Shown here: piece after piece, positions 61,806-64,000 of the stretch | How the letters are laid out: the number at the start of each line of letters is the position of its first letter | How positions within the stretch are numbered: position 1 is the stretch's first letter | Source of the DNA: CBDBCU01 sp965242615 | GTDB taxonomy: Bacteria; Chloroflexota; Dehalococcoidia; Lucifugimonadales; UBA3495 | Length of the DNA stretch: 64,000 bases | Assembly (NCBI GenBank): GCA_965242615.1 | Contig: CBDESR010000005.1 | Span: forward strand, 620,001-684,000 | Direction: 5' to 3' | Notes under the pieces: model-generated | Seen by the model: only the letters and a program-made list of their open reading frames with translations | Told to the model about the DNA's origin: nothing | Databases searched by the model: none | Translations under genes and position numbers: made by a program

Positions 61806-62990
61806 CTAGCCCAGGGCTTCCTTGATGCGTCCAAAGATGCCTTTGTCTTTATCCTTGCCGTCGTCGGTTTCGGCGGCGGTGGGTTCGGGGGCGTCCGCGG
61901 CGGTTTCGGACTTGGGGTTAAAGTCCGGGTCGAAGGTCTGGGCCAATTCCTGCAACAGCTGCCGTTGCCGTTTGTTCAGTTTTTGGGGAACCTGCACAGC
62001 GGCAAAGACGCGCAGGTCGCCCTTGCGCCCGTTGTTGACATGGGCAATGCCTTTGCCGCGGATGCGAAACTCGGCGCCGGGCTGGGTGCCTTGGGGTATT
62101 TTGTAAGGTATAGTATCCCCTTCTAAAGTGGGGATTTCCTTTTCGACGCCCAAGGCCGCCTCGGCCAGGTTCAGCGGCAATTCATAGAGCAGGTCGTACT
62201 CGTCGCGCTCAAACCGGGCATGGGGGCGGACGGCTACCTGAATGTAAAGATTGCCCGGGGGGCCGCCATTGCTGCCGGCGTCGCCCTTGCCGGTGAGACG
62301 GACTTGCATCCCGTGCTGGATGCCGGCGGGGATGTTAATGGCCGTGGGGCGGGCGCGCCGCTCCCGGCCGCCGCCGCGGCAAGTAAAACAGGGAGTTTCG
62401 ATGATGTTGCCGCGGCCCTGGCAGGCGGGGCAAGCGGTAACTTGAGCAAACTGCCCGAACAGGCTGCGCTGGGTGCGGCGCACTTGACCGTTGCCGCCGC
62501 AGGTGTCGCAGGAGTGGACGGCAGTGCCGGGTTCACTGCCGTTGCCGGAACAGTGATGGCAGATTTCGATGCGGGAAACTTCCACTTCCCGCTCCACGCC
62601 AAAGGCGGCTTCCTCGAAAGTGAGGGTGAGCCGTTGCTGCACATCGCCGCCGCGTTGGGGGGAACGGGCGCGGCGGCCGCCGCCATCGCCAAAAAAGGAA
62701 TCGAAAATATCGCCGAAGCCGCCAAAGACATCAAAGCCGTCAAAGGGGCGGTCGAAGCCGCCGCCGGCATTAACCCCGGCGTGGCCGAAGCGGTCGTATT
62801 GAGCGCGCTTTTTGGCGTCGGACAAAACCTGATAGGCTTCGTTGACTTCCTTGAACTTGTCCTCGGCCCCGGGGTCTTTGTTGCGGTCGGGGTGAAACTC
62901 CATCGCCTTGCGGCGGAAGGCTTTGCGAATCTCCTCCTCGGAATCGCGGCGGGAGACGCCCAGAACTTCGTAGTAATCGGTTGGCGGCAT
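61806..62990 (-). CDS. dnaJ: Chaperone DnaJ
   Basis: 394 residues from the ATG at 62990 (MPPTDYYEVLGVSRRDSEEE); an open frame upstream has no J-domain sequence. The J-domain with HPD (EFHPDRNKDPG, near 33) is followed by a Gly/Phe region (FDRPFDGFDVFGGFGDIFDS) and four zinc-finger repeats of CxxCxGxG type (CHHCSGNG, CDTCGGNG, CPACQGRG, CFTCRGGG). The C-terminal substrate domains come after these. It stimulates DnaK ATPase and delivers unfolded proteins. The last 40 residues are an Asp/Lys-rich tail. Downstream is prmA. Confidence 0.96.
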   Translation of the reverse strand: MPPTDYYEVLGVSRRDSEEEIRKAFRRKAMEFHPDRNKDPGAEDKFKEVNEAYQVLSDAKKRAQYDRFGHAGVNAGGGFDRPFDGFDVFGGFGDIFDSFFGDGGGRRARSPQRGGDVQQRLTLTFEEAAFGVEREVEVSRIEICHHCSGNGSEPGTAVHSCDTCGGNGQVRRTQRSLFGQFAQVTACPACQGRGNIIETPCFTCRGGGRERRARPTAINIPAGIQHGMQVRLTGKGDAGSNGGPPGNLYIQVAVRPHARFERDEYDLLYELPLNLAEAALGVEKEIPTLEGDTIPYKIPQGTQPGAEFRIRGKGIAHVNNGRKGDLRVFAAVQVPQKLNKRQRQLLQELAQTFDPDFNPKSETAADAPEPTAAETDDGKDKDKGIFGRIKEALG

Positions 62991-63111
62991 AGCAAATTCG
63001 TCCGATGCTGGGTAGGCCGCCCGGCGGGCCGGGACAGCAACGGGAACTATTATAATGCAATATCCGGAATTGCTCAATATGCGCGGATTGCCCCAACCGT
63101 CCGAATCCTTA

Positions 63112-63117
63112 TATAAT
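63112..63117 (+). promoter_or_regulatory. -10 box ahead of the terminal gene
   Basis: TATAAT, with TTGCCC 18 bases earlier at 63088-63093. It lies very close to the ATG at 63136, so the leader would be about 12 bases and the AAGGAGG site near its 5' end. Confidence 0.4.
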
Positions 63118-63135
63118 GGCGAAGGAGGTTCGGCG

Positions 63136-64000
63136 ATGGCGACGCGGGAATGGGAAAGCACGTTGAATATACGGCTGGCGGCGGCGCTGCGCAGCTGGGG
63201 GCTGGACGCCCGGCCGGAGGTGATGCACCCCGGCAACCGGCGCATCGATGTGGAGGTTCACATTGGGCCGGCGCTGATTGCGGTGGAAGCGGAACACGGC
63301 CAATCCCCGGGCAAGCGGGCCGATGCGATTCGGGATGCCGAGGCCCGGCTGGAGCAGGGTTTGGCGCAGTGTGCGGTGGCGGTGTGCTATCCCGACGGCA
63401 CTACTGAGGGGTCGCTGCCGGATACGCAATTGATTTGGACGGTGCGGGACGGGAGCGGCAATGCGCCCAATTGGGTTGAGGGCAACATTGAGCGGTTGGC
63501 GGCGGTCATCCGCCTGGCTCCGGCGCAGTTGGGCAATCCGGACTATGTGGCGGCCGCTTTATCCAGCAGTTTGGACGGGGCGGTGTTGCGGCTCACTGAA
63601 ACCCAGAAACGGCTGCTGGCCCGCGCCCTCGACTTGCCGCAGCAGACCCGCAACGGGCGGCCGGTTCGCAATCCGTGGGACGCTCCGGCCAAGCGCGCCT
63701 TGCTGGTAGTAGCCACTGCCGTGATGTTCCACTCCTGCCTCGATGTTCACCTGAAAGCCCTGCGCCCGGAACAGGATAATCGGCAAAATCCGCCGCAATC
63801 CTTTGCCGACGACTGGCCGCCGTTGACCGCCCGCCGCTGCGCCGAATCTGATGCGCCCATCCAGAACTTTCGGGATGCTTGGAACCTGATTCTGGCTCTG
63901 GACTACAAGCCCATCTTTCAGACCGGACGGGCCGCCCTGGGCGCGGTTCCCCTTGACCCGGCTTTTGCCGCCGCCATTCACGACACGGCCCGGGCGGCCC
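63136..64000 (+). CDS. N-terminal part of a probable large DNA methylase/restriction protein (partial)
   Basis: The frame runs from an ATG with AAGGAGG at 63122-63128 to the window edge, 288 codons, with no stop. The first 110 residues look like a nuclease-type core: RRIDVEVHIGPALIAVEAEH (Asp...Glu-x-Glu) and EARLEQGLAQCAVAVCYPDG. The following helical part (NPDYVAAALSSSLDGAVLRL; AKRALLVVATAVMFHSCLDV; NLILALDYKPIFQTGRAAL) resembles N-terminal regions I recall from very large N6-adenine DNA methylases of restriction type. The catalytic NPPY/F motif would lie beyond the window. It diverges from dnaJ. The function is inferred; the family memory is not verified. Confidence 0.6.
   Translation, partial: MATREWESTLNIRLAAALRSWGLDARPEVMHPGNRRIDVEVHIGPALIAVEAEHGQSPGKRADAIRDAEARLEQGLAQCAVAVCYPDGTTEGSLPDTQLIWTVRDGSGNAPNWVEGNIERLAAVIRLAPAQLGNPDYVAAALSSSLDGAVLRLTETQKRLLARALDLPQQTRNGRPVRNPWDAPAKRALLVVATAVMFHSCLDVHLKALRPEQDNRQNPPQSFADDWPPLTARRCAESDAPIQNFRDAWNLILALDYKPIFQTGRAALGAVPLDPAFAAAIHDTARAA

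Noticed and set aside
62220..63116. A 298-codon plus-strand frame opposite dnaJ
   Set aside because: DnaJ zinc fingers and J-domain are unambiguous on the minus strand.

Overview
The window is 64 kb of a GC-rich bacterial chromosome with no rRNA operon and one tRNA. The gene content points to a Chloroflexota lineage, probably near Dehalococcoidia/SAR202. The clues are substrate-binding lipoproteins on a Val-Val-Arg-Glu-Val-type coiled stalk, a luciferase-like flavin oxidoreductase, an HpcH/HpaI aldolase with a GlcG-like partner, an NHL propeller protein, a DUF4349/PKD lipoprotein and a GT39-type enzyme with repeated C-terminal domains. The taxonomic call is inference.

Layout. 0-2.1 kb: dnaX end, ybaB, recR, recO. 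2.3-11.3 kb: a minus-strand peptide-type ABC locus (binding protein, two permeases, no ATPases), then two large paralogous lipoproteins that share its leader. 11.5-16.3 kb: radical SAM protein, a methyltransferase overlapping a small putative nuclease, and bifunctional rel. 16.3-17.7 kb: no convincing gene. 17.7-22.7 kb: a methyltransferase-HNH fusion, a second orphan permease pair, and selD whose UGA codon 17 reads as selenocysteine. 22.9-27.3 kb: duplicated small membrane genes, an ImmA/IrrE-like gene split by a frameshift with its upstream partner, MITE-like elements and a truncated IS1595 transposase. 27.3-39.3 kb: a defence block with a 1754-residue Type ISP-like enzyme, a duplicated membrane/Uma2 unit, a MITE, and Type III mod-res. 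39.4-45.4 kb: SppA-like protease, flavin oxidoreductase, alpha/beta hydrolase, GT39-type protein. 45.5-54.6 kb: structured RNA candidate, purA, three HigBA modules, a betaine-type binding protein, an IS5 remnant, aldolase/GlcG, two phospholipase D-zinc ribbon proteins, and tRNA-Ala. 54.7-63 kb: MFS transporter, NHL protein, DUF4349/PKD lipoprotein, PP2C phosphatase with a kinase-like protein, prmA, dnaJ. 63.1-64 kb: the start of a probable large DNA methylase.

Two themes stand out. The first is the density of DNA-modification genes: five separate loci, plus three toxin-antitoxin modules. The second is an unusual wealth of palindromes. These include at least eight repeats of the ATTCCC-N8-GGGAAT type, a 33-bp-arm inverted repeat, two MITE-like elements with 23-bp terminal repeats, and two long near-perfect palindromes lying in frame inside restriction-modification genes. 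I consider the selenoprotein SelD, the in-frame palindromes, the twin lipoproteins, the PLD-zinc ribbon pair and the structured RNA ahead of purA the items most worth following.
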